Source: Sindora glabra (taxonomy: Eukaryota; Streptophyta; Magnoliopsida; Fabales; Fabaceae). From it: a stretch of 64,000 nucleotides of DNA. A program made the position numbers and the translations under genes. This document shows, piece by piece, positions 47,308 to 60,488 of this stretch (positions within the stretch are counted from its first letter, which is position 1; each line of letters starts with the position of its first letter). The DNA is taken from the NCBI GenBank assembly GCA_020226215.1, contig CM035235.1, positions 67,977,283-68,041,282 on the forward strand. Direction: 5' to 3'. The notes beneath the pieces are model-generated. The model did not search any database. It saw only the letters and a program-made list of their open reading frames with translations, and was not told the origin of the DNA.

Positions 47308-47969
47308 CCTTCCCTTGTTTTGGTTTCCGACACCCAGTTGACTATAACGCAACTCTGTCGGCATTCTTACTCTCTCCTGACTCCTTATAATTCTCTGGCA
47401 TGGGATCCTGAACAACATCATTATAACTTCTTAGCCCTGCAACCTCCCCAGCAAAACCGCGTTGGCCTTTTTCTGTACTTTTCAGTAAGTCAGCTTCTTG
47501 GATTTTCGAGCTACAGACGCCATCCAGCAGAACTCAATTAAACTCCCTTTAGATTGAAACAAATGCCCCAACACAAAGCAGAAGATACTGTTGAGTCGTT
47601 GACCAATAGCATTTTTGAAAACATGAAATTAAGATTATGAGAGGTCAATTATATAATTATTTAGACTAAGAATTAATCGTGTTCAAAAATGCTAAAGGGG
47701 ATATTCCATGAGGGGATCCTTAAAAATATCAACTTTTTATAAATTTATATTTTTTATAAAAAATATAAAAATGCTCTCGATATATTTTTCGAAATATGTG
47801 AGAAGTCGGCACTGTGCATAATCATCATTAAAAAAAACTAGCGAACAAATTTTCATAAAAAAGACAAAATTTGTAACATATGAAAACATTCTTTTTGGAT
47901 CCACTAAAATTTTTTATTATTTCGTGGTAAAAAAGAACACATTTTTCAAGGGTAGCAGACGACAAAGAC

Positions 47970-48114
47970 TGACGATTACTTCTTCAAACCACACGTGAGT
48001 TGTCTGAGCTCTGACAGTACTGATGTGACGTGTTTCGCTGACTTTAACAATTTAGGATCATTGTCTTCATGACGCGTGTCACAATTAATGCTGCATGCCA
48101 TGCAAAACTGACGT
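47970..48114. promoter_or_regulatory. Cluster of bZIP-type ACGT/TGACG boxes
   Basis: In 145 bp there are TGACGA (47970), the G-box CACGTG (47992), TGACGTG (48026), TGACGCGTGTC (48070) and TGACGTA (48109). Such a density in very AT-rich DNA resembles a plant promoter. No gene could be tied to it on either side. Confidence 0.35.
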
Positions 48115-48869
48115 AGACAAAGCCAATTTGCAAGGTTGCCTCGTGAAATTTTTTTTCCTAATATTTAAATGAAATATAAATAACATTATAACATGAAAAT
48201 GATAAAATAACTTAATATCTCAAGGATGGTAAAATTATAATAATGACATATTTCAAAAATATCAGAATAAAAAAAGTAATCTATTTGCATTTTAAGTATT
48301 TTTTAGAGGTAATATTTGGGTATGTATTTCAAATTTTGATAAATTTTTAATGGAGTTTTAACGTGAAATTTACTATTTACTATTTTTGTTATACATGATT
48401 CTTTAATTTTTCATAAGTACTTTATGTGTAACAAGTTTATAATTATAATTTCATCCGTCAAAATTGCATAAAAAATATTTATAAATGGTCAACCTGAACT
48501 ATATGTATCTATATTACATAATAACATTTGTATTTGAGTTAATAAAAGAAAAAAAATAATTTGAATTGCAATATAATAGTTAATCATAATATAATATAAT
48601 AAATTAATTAATTATTATAATATATATATATATATATACAACAATAATAAAAGAACAAATAAACAAATCTTAACCTTTTGATCCAAGTGATATTCAATAT
48701 TTTTTAAAATTTTTATACTTTTTATATTTAAAATTTAATTCTTAATCTTTGTGTGTGTATGTATAATGGTAAGAAAATTTTGAAAACAATGAAGATGAAT
48801 TGAAATAGATAGAATCAAAGTAAACACAATATTTAATCTCTCACTTATATGAGTGTAATTATTATATTT

Positions 48870-49140
48870 CTCAAATTTTATAATTAATATTATTCTTCCC
48901 TAATTTTTACTTTTATTATAATTGTTTATCATTCTCTTAATTTTTAACATTAAATAAATAATAAAAAGAAAAACATAGCTAAAAAATAAACATATATTTA
49001 ATATTAAGATGAAATTTAACAGTCTACTTCAATTTTTTTTATTTATGTTAATATTGCAACTGAATAGAGCAACGAATAATTATAGCAACAATAAAAATAA
49101 AAAATTAATAGTACTAATTATAAAATTTAAAGCATATATC
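48870..49140. mobile_element. AT-rich MITE family, copy in 48.9-49.1 kb
   Basis: Same ordered blocks as 13845-14105: TTATTATAATTGTTTATC, AAAATAAACATATATTTAATATTAAG, ATTTAACAGTCTACTTC, ATATTGCAACTGAA, AATTATAGCAACAATAAAA and AATTATAAAATTTAAAGC. Confidence 0.5.
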
Positions 49141-49679
49141 CAATAAGGTGTTGAGTTAGCAAAAAAAATACGTTGACCTCAAATAAATTCTACTTATTAA
49201 TAGTTAGAAAATCAAATCTTGGAATTAACTCTTGTTGTGAATGAAAAAATACATTAATGCTTTAATATCTAAAGTAATTATCTCACTTGATGTCTCACCA
49301 AAAAATAATAATAATATAATAATCATTACTTTAATAAATGAATAATTAAATATTACATTTACTCTTATTTTTCAAAATAATGATTAAATATACTACTTTA
49401 TTTAAAATATGATAGCTAGATTAACTTTCTAAAATTATCATCAAAGATAAGTTTAAATGATAAAATTTTAAAATTAACTAAATTTAGTAACTAAAATAAG
49501 TAATTATTCAAACCATATAAATTTAATACTCAATGAATCTAACACTCAAAATTTAACGCTTATTTTCGGTCCCAAATGTTGCAACTTGCAAATATCATCC
49601 AACAAACTACCTTCCGGTCCGTGTAAGTACAAAGGTTTTCAAATCCCACGTACTCATGCTTTTCAATCTTCTGGATCAT

Positions 49680-50186
49680 CTCGAATGAATTTAATTCGGC
49701 TCCAAACTTGAGTTGTACTCAAATGAATGAAAAATTTTAGCTTAAATTTAATTTGTAAATCATTCAACTCGACTTAATGATTTGTTTAATCTAATTAAAT
49801 AAACTAAAATTTCAAATAAATAAATCTGAATTATAACAAATCAAGCCAACTCGTATTAGTAGTTTAATAATTCAGTTCATTTAATCAAAAATTATTTAAA
49901 AATTAATATTTAAATTTATTTAAATATATTATATAATATATAACATTATATTTAATATCATAATTTTTTATAAATATTATTAATATATATTTGCATATAT
50001 AATTAATTCTTCGTATTAGTTTATGAACCAAACATGTCAAATTAACCATAAATTGAATGTGATTCATTTAACAATTAAGCAAATCTTTTAATTTTAGGTT
50101 CAACTCATTTAGTTCATGAACCCAATTCAACGAACCAATTTTCAAGTCGAACTTGACAACTTACCTCGGTTCATTTCCACTCCTAC
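49680..50186. mobile_element. hAT-like non-autonomous element remnant
   Basis: Ends GAACTTGACAACTTACCTCGGTTCATTTCCACTCCTA; read in reverse this starts TAGGAGTGGAAATGAACC, close to the TAGGGGTGGAAATC terminus of the PP2C-bearing element. The left end is unclear. The interior has repeated CAAATGAATGAAA and TCGACTTAATGATT words. It occupies the place where La1-B should have its last exon. Confidence 0.35.
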
Positions 50187-50304
50187 AGCAAGTATGTCAT
50201 TTCAAAAAATGGACAGAGTATATATTCATTAGGAGGGCATAAGTGATGAAGGACTAGAAGAAGGGGTACTGATATTTAGAAATGGACAGCTTCATTTGTA
50301 TCAC

Positions 50305-53300
50305 CTTTGTCTACAATTTTCATTTTCTGGACTAACAATGATGGCCTTATTGTCAGAGACGGAATACCAATATCTTGCCTCTTCCTCACCTGAAATCAGC
50401 ATATTGATGAATCTGTTAGTAATGCAGAAGAAATCATTTGAATCAAACCATGCCAAAAAAAAAAATTAAAAAGGTAAAAAAGAAAAGAAAAAAAGAAGTA
50501 AACAACTCGAAACCATATGTTGAATAAAAACCACATTGTGGTTTGGTCCAGTTTACTTGATTTTACACGGTTTGGTCAAGTTCTCATGTGTGAGATACCC
50601 CAGGGTCAAGATTGCATCATCACAAGATAAATGGGCATATCATTTATTAGCAAATATAAAAAATGTAGATTAAGTCAAGAGTAAACTACCAAATTGGTTC
50701 CTACTTTCAAGAATGTATTTGATATAGAAATTAGATGTTTATGTATTTATATGATGTAAAATAAACTTTGAGAGAAAATTTGAAGTAACCTCTATCTTCT
50801 AGATGCCAATTTGACAATCCATTGGCACTAGCATGCAGTAAAAGAATGGCACAAGGAGAAAAGATATAAATGCTTCTACATCAATCAAACTGAAGAACCC
50901 TATATGTGACTGACTTCTGAAAACATATTCTAGAACATGCAATGAAGACAGGGAACGTAGTAAGAAGAGATTGCTACTTACCAGTAATAACTTCTAAGCA
51001 GGCAATGAAATCCTTCAATGTCAGACCAGAATCTTTAAGGAACTGAGCAGCTGAATGTGCTTTCAAGGCAGATTCTGTTTGTTCATAACAAACATAACCA
51101 TTAACGAGAATCAGCTTCCATTCTGTAATCAACCCTCTGTTAAACCAATGCACAAGATCGTCAAGAGGTTATTTGACTACTGACACCTAAACGCAGTACC
51201 TGAATGATAGGCAGTTTATATAGCAAGTGCAACACATACAAAGATTTCTTACAGTTGCAGTAAACTGTGCAGAGACAAAAACTGATTAACCTACGGACTT
51301 GGATTTTAAAATAATTGTGCTTTTAACTTGTGATGATCCTTTGTACTGGCATGATGTTGATCCAATCAAATATGAGCTTGTTCCTAAATCCATTTCTTCT
51401 GCAAAGTAGTAATAAAATAAGACACAATTCTCAACAGATTAACACAACCCGACGCACTACTAAATCAGAAACAAGCAAAAGAGAACTCTACATCATATAC
51501 AGAACATATAAAGGAAGAAAAATCAAAGATTGAATTCCATCAATATTCTCTTAACAACCTTAACATCACCAAATCTCAGAAATAAATCCTTTAAGTCTTC
51601 ACATGAGACAACCTCCTTTTGTTCAAGTCCTTTGACTGAGTTTTTCTTTACATTGAAAGTGAGAACTAGACCTCTAGTATAACTGTCATAATCACAAAGA
51701 AAAGCATAATATATTAATATTTGGTGAAAGAGTACACAACAGCTAAGATGCGATTCCAAAACTGACCTAGATCTGTTACTGATGTGCTTTTTACTACTCA
51801 AACTACCAATGGATCTAGATTTTTCTACATCACTAATGACATTTGCTTTGTCAATATCAAATTCTTTCCCGGAAACAACAGACATTTACACAACAGAGCA
51901 ATTACAAAAACTCCATCAAAGGTAAGTTTTTAAATTTTGAAGTATGAAGAAAAGGTAAATCTGAAATAAAAAATCGTTGGAAAGTTAGCTTTTTGATTCA
52001 GTTTCTTTCATTCCATTATAATTTTACAACATCCCGGTTGCTTCCTATATTTCCATTAATCAATTTATTAAAGTTATCTATTAATTGTACAAATATTTGT
52101 TTTTAGAAGATTTTCATTACTAATTTATCAGGTTAACAGAGTGACAATTGTAACTTACTTTGGTTACAACTCTGGCTCAATACCAGCATAAAATAACTCC
52201 TACTGTAGAACCCCAGCAGTTTCTTCCTCAGTAGAGAACTCAATTAATGCACTGCCAAACAAACATCTTTATCAGAAACATGTACCCTCACACTATTACC
52301 TGAAAGAGGAGGGAGTAGAATTAACGCCACAGTGAAGAAAAACAATGGAATTCCCAAAGCTAATATCAGTAACCAGTAAAGTGCATGACTTTCAAACAAT
52401 TTTATATAGATAAATTGGAAATCATCTGGTGCTGATACAGTCATACAAATTCACACTTGTATCAGCGTAGGCACCCGCATCATGCTCTTGAGATTGGTGT
52501 ACAAATTTACATCTAGCATCTATTAGTAATAAATATTAAATTGAAGCCATATCAAACATCTATCAAATAAACATACTAAAAATTCATCCTAAACTGAAAA
52601 TCGATCATTTTAAATACAGCAATGGAAAGGGACAAACCTTGCCATATTGAGCACAGAAGGTTTGCAAATGCTCGATGTTGACATCATAGTCTAAAGATGA
52701 GGCTACCATTTGTTCTCGAGACTACTTGCTTTATTAACTCTTCAAACTCTACAAGCTTAGTGGCCCTCCCTTCCTTCTTCCCTTCAAAATTCATGCAAGG
52801 GAAAAACCCCAATAGAATATATAAACTACTTTTATAAAATAATAACTGATACACCTAATAACTAAGTAAAGGATTAAAATCTATAGGAGCATGTACTACA
52901 CCCACCATCCTCAGGAACTTTAAGAAAACTTGACTTCCTCAGAATCTCGGCCACTGTCCTTAAAATATTCTCAGGAATGACCTCACGTTTCTCAGTACCC
53001 AAACCCAGCTTACGGTAAAAAAATATAAATGAAATCGACAATTAGCAGTTTGCATTTATGTTTGAACCATGATCAGAAAATTAAAAACATTATAGCATCT
53101 GTTCGAAAGATCCATTAAAGCGTATGGGAACGTGCACAATTATACAAAAATGCCAACTTTAGTTGGAATAAAAGGATACGGCCATCTGGGCTTCGAGCGA
53201 CTTCTTAAGGAAATCATCCCGAGGGTGATTGCTGTCACTGATGGAAAATTCGACCTCCAAACGAGAGGAATTTGTGTTACTTTTGCTTCAAACAACAGTG

Positions 53301-53431
53301 AAAATATAAGCTATATATATTCATTCATAAGAGGAGAAACAGAAGAAAAACTTGCGGGCAAAAACAAGAAGGCATGATTATTGAACCTGTTCTAGAATTT
53401 TCTTCGAGATTTCATCATTCAGAGAAGCCAT
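50305..53431 (-). pseudogene. LA1: La1 copy B (exons 1-9 recognisable, last exon missing)
   Basis: Full-length-type La1 copy with introns. Exon 1 from ATG 53431 (MASLNDEISKKILEQ, intact GT donor), exon 2 with VEFSISDSNHPRDDFLKKS, exon 3 with EKREVIPENILRTVAEILRK, exon 4 with ATKLVEFEELIKQVVSR, exon 5 (RRM1 end), exon 6 with KEFDIDKANVISDVEK, exon 7 with RGLVLTFNVKK and LFLRFGDVKVV, exon 8 and exon 9 50305-50389 (GEEEARYWYSVSDN). Defects: 4-bp deletion in exon 2 relative to copy C, loss of the 5' part of exon 3, a 1-bp insertion in exon 4, stops in exon 5 and an 8-bp insertion with a stop in exon 8. Exon 10 is gone; homology to copy C stops near 50220. It is a clear pseudogene and a tandem duplicate of copy C. 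Confidence 0.8.
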
Positions 53432-53663
53432 TGCCAATAAGGTTGCAACTCGAAAGTTGAAACCTGGAACCTCCAGGGTCACCATTTTTTGCAAGCTCTC
53501 CCTAGTTTAAGATAAGTAAATTATATATATATATATATATTTTCCAAGGGAGATAGATTAAACATAGTTTGCATTATGAACTTGGTGCCTAGGAAAATAA
53601 ACTAAATCTACATCAGCACTTTGCTTAAGTAAATTATATTTAGCACCATGTCTCAACAAATCA
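53432..53663. other. La1-B 5' flank
   Basis: Homologous to the 5' flank of copy C (shared leader GTTTCAACTTTCGAGTTGCAA-type sequence, then AGCACCATGTCTCAAC matching the last bases of the window). It includes an (AT)n run at about 53522-53541. This shows the duplicated block extends beyond the coding region. Confidence 0.6.
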
Positions 53664-53738
53664 GAGTGGCGTAGCGGAAGGATGGTGGCCCATAACCCAC
53701 AGGTGCCAAGATATTGGATCCTGTTTGGGCCTCAGTGG
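53664..53738 (+). mobile_element. tRNA-related SINE candidate, copy 2 (internally shortened)
   Basis: Starts GAGTGGCGTAGCGGAAGG (A-box-like), then GTGGCCCATAACCCACAGG, then GATATTGGATCCTGTTTGGGCC and CTCAGTGG. It shares start, middle and end blocks with 12972-12812 but lacks about 90 bp between. Confidence 0.5.
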
Positions 53739-55089
53739 TCAATGTTACTTACCAAAGTTGACTTATGGGCCCATTATCCTTCATTTGTCCATCTTGCACT
53801 CTTTATGGTACAATGAACGTCCGGTTAGGCCACGAATCATCCATTTTCTTCCGGTATGTTACAAAAGTAACCCACAGGAAAAAGTTAAAAAAATCAAAGT
53901 AGGTTTAGTAAATCGTTTGGGCTACTGAAGACTATCGTTGTTCATATAGAGCATTTGATTTTAATTAGTTTGTATTTATGTTTCCTTCATTTTTAGCGAG
54001 GCAATTAAATTCAAAATTATGATTTTTTTTTTAAATGATCCACATAGACAAGATTTTGAATTCAAATTCAAATACGATGAAGTAAAATTTTTAAGACAAC
54101 ATTAAATAACACTACACCATTAAAATACTGACAGAATTATGCTTTTGGTATTATAATTGAATTGATGATATTACTTATTTATGCTGCCTTTATGTTAGTT
54201 TAAATATGTAATTTAGTTATCTATTAATGATTTAGTTACACTAGGGTTTTTTATGCTAATAAGTGATAGTTTGAGACTAAGATGTAGCATTGATAGTGTT
54301 TTGGTAATAAGTTCAATAAAAGATTATGTTAATTTGTGACTAATGAAAGAGTGGATAGCTTGTGGGACTACTAATGCTTTGGTAAAATGACGGGTTCGCT
54401 TTTTAGATAATAACTTTAGCTTAAGCCTAACATTTTGTAGTAAGAAAGTACTTCTGTAATAATACATAAGGAGGATAGCTCATGCTAGTTACCTTTAACC
54501 TCTCTTTTTTCTATATACATATAGGGATGATAATTTGTTTTCTACAATCTGTTTGTGATCTTTACTTCCACTTTTGCATCTTTCAATCTTACATTTAGGG
54601 ATTTCCTGGGGTTTGCTAGTATTAGAATTTGAAGGGAAAGTAGGGATAGCAATTTAAATTTATTATATTTACTTTATGAACTCTATATTAATTTTTAAGT
54701 ATAAATGAAATTCTGGAAAATAAATAGCACATATTTAATAACATGAGTTCGTAAAGGGGTCTAAATCTTAATTAGGCTATGTGTGAAAAGGCATTTGGTT
54801 AGTCTCTGTTACCTATGTTCTCATACGAATCATAAGTCGAAGCTAAATAATTCAAAATGAATAAATTATATTGAGATTCTAATATTTATTTCATATTGTA
54901 AGCATGATAAATTCTTACAATTATCCTTATAAAATCTGATGTGCTTTGATATTAGTCCTTAGTTTTACATATTATATATTTTAATGTCTTTTTCACAATT
55001 ATTTTCTTCTTGTTTCTCATCCAGTCCTTCTTCATCAAAATCTTCTTTCAAATTTAAAAATGAATTAACTTTAACTTCTATTTCAAAGA
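53739..55089. other. No recognised gene
   Basis: AT-rich sequence between the SINE candidate and the polyprotein-like remnant. Nothing supported. Confidence 0.4.
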
Positions 55090-56560
55090 AGAAATTAAAT
55101 TTGAAGATATAAATAAAATAAATAAATGACTGGGAGATGTTGAATATCTCAAATAGAGAACTTTACTCTATCCAAAGTCACTCATTCTTCAATAAATCTG
55201 ATTATGTAATCAAGACCGTTAAAGAAACGGTTAGGGTGAAACTTGAAAATAAGAACTTCATTTTTATTTTAGGTCAAGAAGCCTTTAAATAGCAGTAAAT
55301 TGTAACAAAATCTACTCTTTAGAAATAGTTAAATAATGCTATCCTTCTTTGTCTTAGAGATGAAAAATATATTAATTTTAAAAACTCCCTTTTAAAAGTA
55401 ATAAAAACTAGTCTGTTACAAAAACCACTTTATCATATCTTGACATAGTCCTTGTAATAGACCAATTCCCAAAAGCTCTTTTTAAACTTCATGTAAAACA
55501 ATATGGATACACCATAAAACCTAGACAAATTCCCATGATAATCATCTACCGAATCTATTACAAATTGCACAATTTTTCACAATTATTGTGCATTAAACTA
55601 CCACTAAGAAAGGAAAAATTATCTTCTTTCTTACAAATTGTACCAAGGTTAATCTATCTATTCCTTTTAAAACAAAATGGGATGGTATAGATTAACTTAA
55701 AAATTAAGGTTTTAAAAGTGCTGTCAAGCCTAAAGAAATCCAAGCAAAAGATATATTAAGGATAGAAACCATGTCAGATGGTTCTACCTCAATCCCCTTT
55801 TCAAATTGTAAGAAATCAAAGATTAAAGAAATTAAAGCATCTTCCAAACAAGTAAATCATAAAAATATGATTGTTGGACCAATAAAATCTTTCTAAAGGT
55901 CTTTCTCCGGAAGGATTAGGCCCAAGAGAAATTCTAGACTTGAACCTTCTAAGAGATTCACATTATTCACTCACTCAACAATTAATGTTAATTTAAGGGA
56001 TGTTGAAAGTACTTTAAAGGTGCCTAAACTAATATATAATCAAATTATTCAAATAGAAGATAAGAATAATTGTGGACTAATAGGAAATGGTAGTGATTAT
56101 GAAAGATGTACTAATTCCATTAATTCACCTACTGCCTCACAGATTTGTCTTAATGATTCTAAACACATATGAATTGTGAAAAATAATTTCAAATTGACAA
56201 GGACTCTTTGAGAAAAAAATTTTATTCTGAAGAATTCACTCATAAAAAAACCTAGTTTTTAAACAAATTTAGAAGAGAATGAAGGATAAATACTCAGGAA
56301 AGGAATTATAACTTTATGAACTTGATTCAAATAAATATTTCTTTCTTTGAATGGCTTGAAGCATATGCTAAAAATAATAAAATAGACTGTCCACTTAATG
56401 AGTCAAACTCTTTAGTATGATCACAAAAAGAAAAAACTTAAGAATGGGTTACAACCAAAGGTATTCATGGCTTGCTACCGAAAAACATCAACTAGTGGTA
56501 TGGGCAGCAATGGATTTGCAGTAAAAAATATCGTAGAGATCCAGAGCTTTAAAAGCAGAA
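55090..56560 (+). pseudogene. Decayed polyprotein-like region, possibly endogenous pararetrovirus or related retroelement
   Basis: The plus strand shows long coding-like stretches with shifting frames. About 55380-55680 resembles the movement-protein type domain found in endogenous plant pararetroviruses and related polyprotein elements. About 55900-56200 and 56290-56440 resemble the following linker and a short Trp/Phe-rich segment of the same polyproteins. Stops and frame changes are frequent, and no reverse transcriptase, protease or terminal repeat was identified, so only the N-terminal part of such a polyprotein may be represented. The assignment rests on general resemblance and is weak; a degraded LTR element is equally possible. 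Confidence 0.3.
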
Positions 56561-59500
56561 GCCATGGCTTGCTTTTACATCTTAACTGGCAAGTCTTTGT
56601 CCTCTATCAAAGCTCTGCCTTTCAACATCTTTGTGTTCTCAAACCAGTAATAGCTAAGCAGAAGAAAAATCTCCAATTTGATAGGCTTTATCTCCAAAAA
56701 TGCAGAAAGATCTCTATCTCAATTTTCTTTTTAAGCAGAGTCCCATACAACAAGAGTCATTAAAAAGAGTTTTTTTTCCCACCTAAATTTGAGCGAGTGA
56801 TTCACACGGAGCTAAACCAAAGTTGGCACATAGTCTTACTTTTTTGTCCTTTTACAATGCATAAAAGATCAAATGAAACACTATTTTTCTCTCTTTCTCT
56901 TGTGGTTATGACTCATAAGGTCACTAGGATACAACCAAGGCTGAAGAAAAAAGTGAGTCGTGTGTGTATTATTCAACATGCATTCAACTTTGCTGTGATT
57001 ACTAAATGTGAAAGAATTTAATTCAAATTTCAGGAAAAAAAATCAATTTGTGTTGTTATTCATTGATTTATATGTTTGAATTTTGTCAATAAATAAGATT
57101 AAATAAATTAAAAAAATGCAAATAACCCCACCAAGGCATTGTCACGAATTATATAAACAACTAAATTATTTCTTGAAATTATATAAAAACTAAATTTTAC
57201 CTCTATGATTACTAAATTAATAGAAAATATTATAAAAAATTATAAATTAAACCCAATAACTACAAAATAATTATGAAATCATTATTATTTCTAACTCAAA
57301 ATGTAATTATTTTTTCTAACATTTTTGTTAATTTGGTAATAGTAAGAGTAAAATTCAATTTTTGTATAATTTTAGGGACTAATTTGCTCTTTTTCATAAT
57401 TTATGAGGGTAAAATACAACACCTAATAGTTAGCAGAAGTTATTTATATTTTTCTCTAAATTAAAATGTGTGTGAGTGGTGATACTAATTCATCTTATTT
57501 TGATAAAGATATTAAGTCTACAAATTATCTTAAAAATTTTCCTCTGCAAAATTCAAACTTAAAATTATATATATTTATATATAAATAAATTATCACGTTA
57601 TTATTAAAAATAGATGTCTAAGGTTTTATTGGAATTTTGTGTTGATTGGTTGTTAAATTGGTAACTGCTGAACGAACAGTCAGCATAATATTGTTGGCAA
57701 TCTCTTTGGCCAGTAACTTGCCAGAAATTTTCACTTTTCAATTCGAGTTTTTGTCGATTTGATGAAACGAACAATCAGTTACGGTTTGCTTGGATTGGAA
57801 GATAGAAAATTAGAGGGAAAGAAAATTTTATGATTTTATCTCTATTATTTTTCCTATTTAATTAAAGAGAAAAGAGAAAGAAAAAATAATTTAAAGATAA
57901 AACATAAGTTTATAATTTTTTAATTTTTTAAATTAATTTTTTAACTGTTCAAATTAATTTTTTTTTCTTGAAATACCAAACAAGGACTTAATCTTTTTCT
58001 TCTGATTGATACTATATCTCCCTATATTATCTTTTTCATGTGTATTCAGCACGATTTGAAAACAAAGATTTCGGATGAAATAAGATCACCCCTTTCTTTT
58101 TGCTTTTCAGCTCAGCTAATTTATACAATTTTGCAGTGTCATTAATCTTTTAAGCAGGATTTCTAATGCACTAATTATGTGGAACTAACAATGCAACAAC
58201 TGCACGTGATTTTCGGTGGTACGGTGATACCGATTTTGCTGCCATGAAGCTTATCTCTACTCTAGTATTTAAGGTACATAAAATGAAAAAAAATTATTAT
58301 ATACTTTGATTATAATATAAGTATTGATTTTTCGTTAATTAAAAAAAGTCAATTACGATTTTTAATATATTAAAAATTACATAAAATTTATAAAATTGCA
58401 ATTGTCTTTTTCTAATTAGCTAAAAGTAAACACGTGTGTTATAGTTGAATTATACAAGAACTTCTTTATAAAATGTTAAAAAATGAAAAAATATAAAATA
58501 TAAAATTACTTCTTTTCAACTTTGTTGATAATTTACCCTTAATATTCGCTATTACTAATTTTAGATATTATCCCCTAAATTTATTCTTAATTGCTAAATT
58601 CCATTCACATAGGATATTTTATTATAGGTTGATGAAAGAATTTAAGCACTATATATCATCCGAACATGAAGATAAAAATATAAAAATTAAGGCCATATTT
58701 TTTTGTGCTAGCATTGGATAAATAAACTTTGACACAATGATTTAAATAACTATTGACAGAAAAAATTTAGAAAAATAGTATATAATTGGTATCACTTTCA
58801 AATTTAATTCACAGGATTCCTATACTATGCTTAATTCTTTTAGATAAATTTATGTCAAATCGATTACATTCGTCCCTTCAAATCACTCAAAACATGTGTG
58901 TGTAGCTGCAAACTTGCAATTCACCACTTATGAATTAGTTTGGAAATTGGAAGAGCGTTTGTAAAGATTAATAACTGCGGGCATTAAATACAGGTACCTC
59001 AAAATTAAAATAGATAAGTTGTAATTTTTTTCAAAAAATAATGCAATAAGCAAAAAATAAATATAATTAATTCTATTTCATTAATTAAGCCATATTCCTA
59101 AATCTAGCGATTCTGTTCTCTGTGCTGTTTCATTCGGTCGAGCTCTTATCCACTTCTTATTAGGCATATTTTTATTCTTATTAAAGAAATCATCATGAAA
59201 GTGGTTAGACATCATATAACTAATATTGTGGAAGTTGTTATACAATTATCATGTTTAATACATGCATCTTGCTTATTTAGAGATATATATATTATAGATA
59301 TTATAAAAAAAAAAAATACGCCATAAGTCTCATCATGAATTATGGAGTTATACTATTTTTACACCCAAAATTTCATGAAAAAAAAATTAACAGTTTTTAT
59401 TATATATTTTTATTGACTCATACATAAATAAGTCCACAATAATCCATCCGAACTAATCAAAATTTATCCTAACCATAACTTCTTCCCACGTACAATGATA

Positions 59501-60488
59501 TTATCTCATAGCACATGTAAGAATTTTGGTATTATTAGCCTTTTCTTGTAGAAAAAAGGCTAAAAACACGCCCATATACAATAATAACTTTTTTAAATTC
59601 GTATATTAGTTTTACTAAACTCTAATTGTAACTTTTTCCAGTAAGAAATGAAAAAATATTCTCAATTTTTTATCATGAAATAACTATTTAAATTTTTTAA
59701 AAAATTATTATCTAAATTTATGAAAATTACTACCCACGAATGACTCCTTCTATAGTGTTTCCGGAGTTTCTTGGAAGTCATGTACATCAAGGCAAAAGAG
59801 AAGAATCTGTATGGTGACATTGGCCTGTAGACTTCTTGTGATAGAATAAGATTATGTATAAATAACGTTGTTATGTATCCTCAAATTATGTTAAGTTCTT
59901 GTCAGATTGAATATTTATAACCATCATGAAGAACAAAATATATAATCTAATTATTGGTATTCTGAAAAAGAAAAAGAAAAAAAATACTAGTGAAAGGCCA
60001 GTGAATGAGAAATCAGCAGATGGGATGAGTCTGTAATTATTGCCACAATAGTCAACATGTCAGGAAATGAAGCTTGTGGTCCATAGCTAAAAGAGTGAAG
60101 AAGAACTGGATTGCGACTCCCGTGGATGTTTTCTGAGACTTGACATTGAAAAAATATCATCAAGATATTGAAGAGAATAGGTAGAATAATGAGTGACTGA
60201 AAGATATTAAGTTATCCATTAATCTATGAATAATTCTCAAATGGACCCAGGATGATGGCAGTTTACCAACTAAATGCGACAAAGTACACTGAAGCATGCA
60301 TCTTCTGCATTGATTTGCTCTTCTTTCTTCTTTCTTTGCACAAGAAATTTGGATATTAATAGCCACGGGATTTATAATGGTCAGAGAATATACAAAATGG
60401 AATCAAAATTTGTTTTGAGCTAGACAAGAAAGAGTAATAAAAACACCCCCTCCCACAAAAAGAACTATGCATTCTTCAGCACATATCC
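56561..60488. other. Gene-poor stretch
   Basis: No supported gene. A patch at about 57780-57985 has inverted ends (GGTTTGCTTGGATTGG and, in reverse, GTCCTTGTTTGGTATTT) and may be a MITE. The rest is AT-rich with short frames only. Confidence 0.45.

Larger units (their letters stand above)
47136..50304. other. Gene-poor stretch
   Basis: No supported gene. Contains a cluster of ACGT/TGACG boxes (47970-48114), an AT-rich MITE copy (48870-49140) and a hAT-like end just before the La1-B 3' side (about 49680-50186). Confidence 0.5.

Noticed and set aside
47224..47541. 105-codon plus frame
   Set aside because: Its first third is Ile-Tyr translation of an (AT)n run, and the rest has no recognisable domain.
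53132..53377. 81-codon plus frame
   Set aside because: Antisense to La1-B exon 2 and intron 1.
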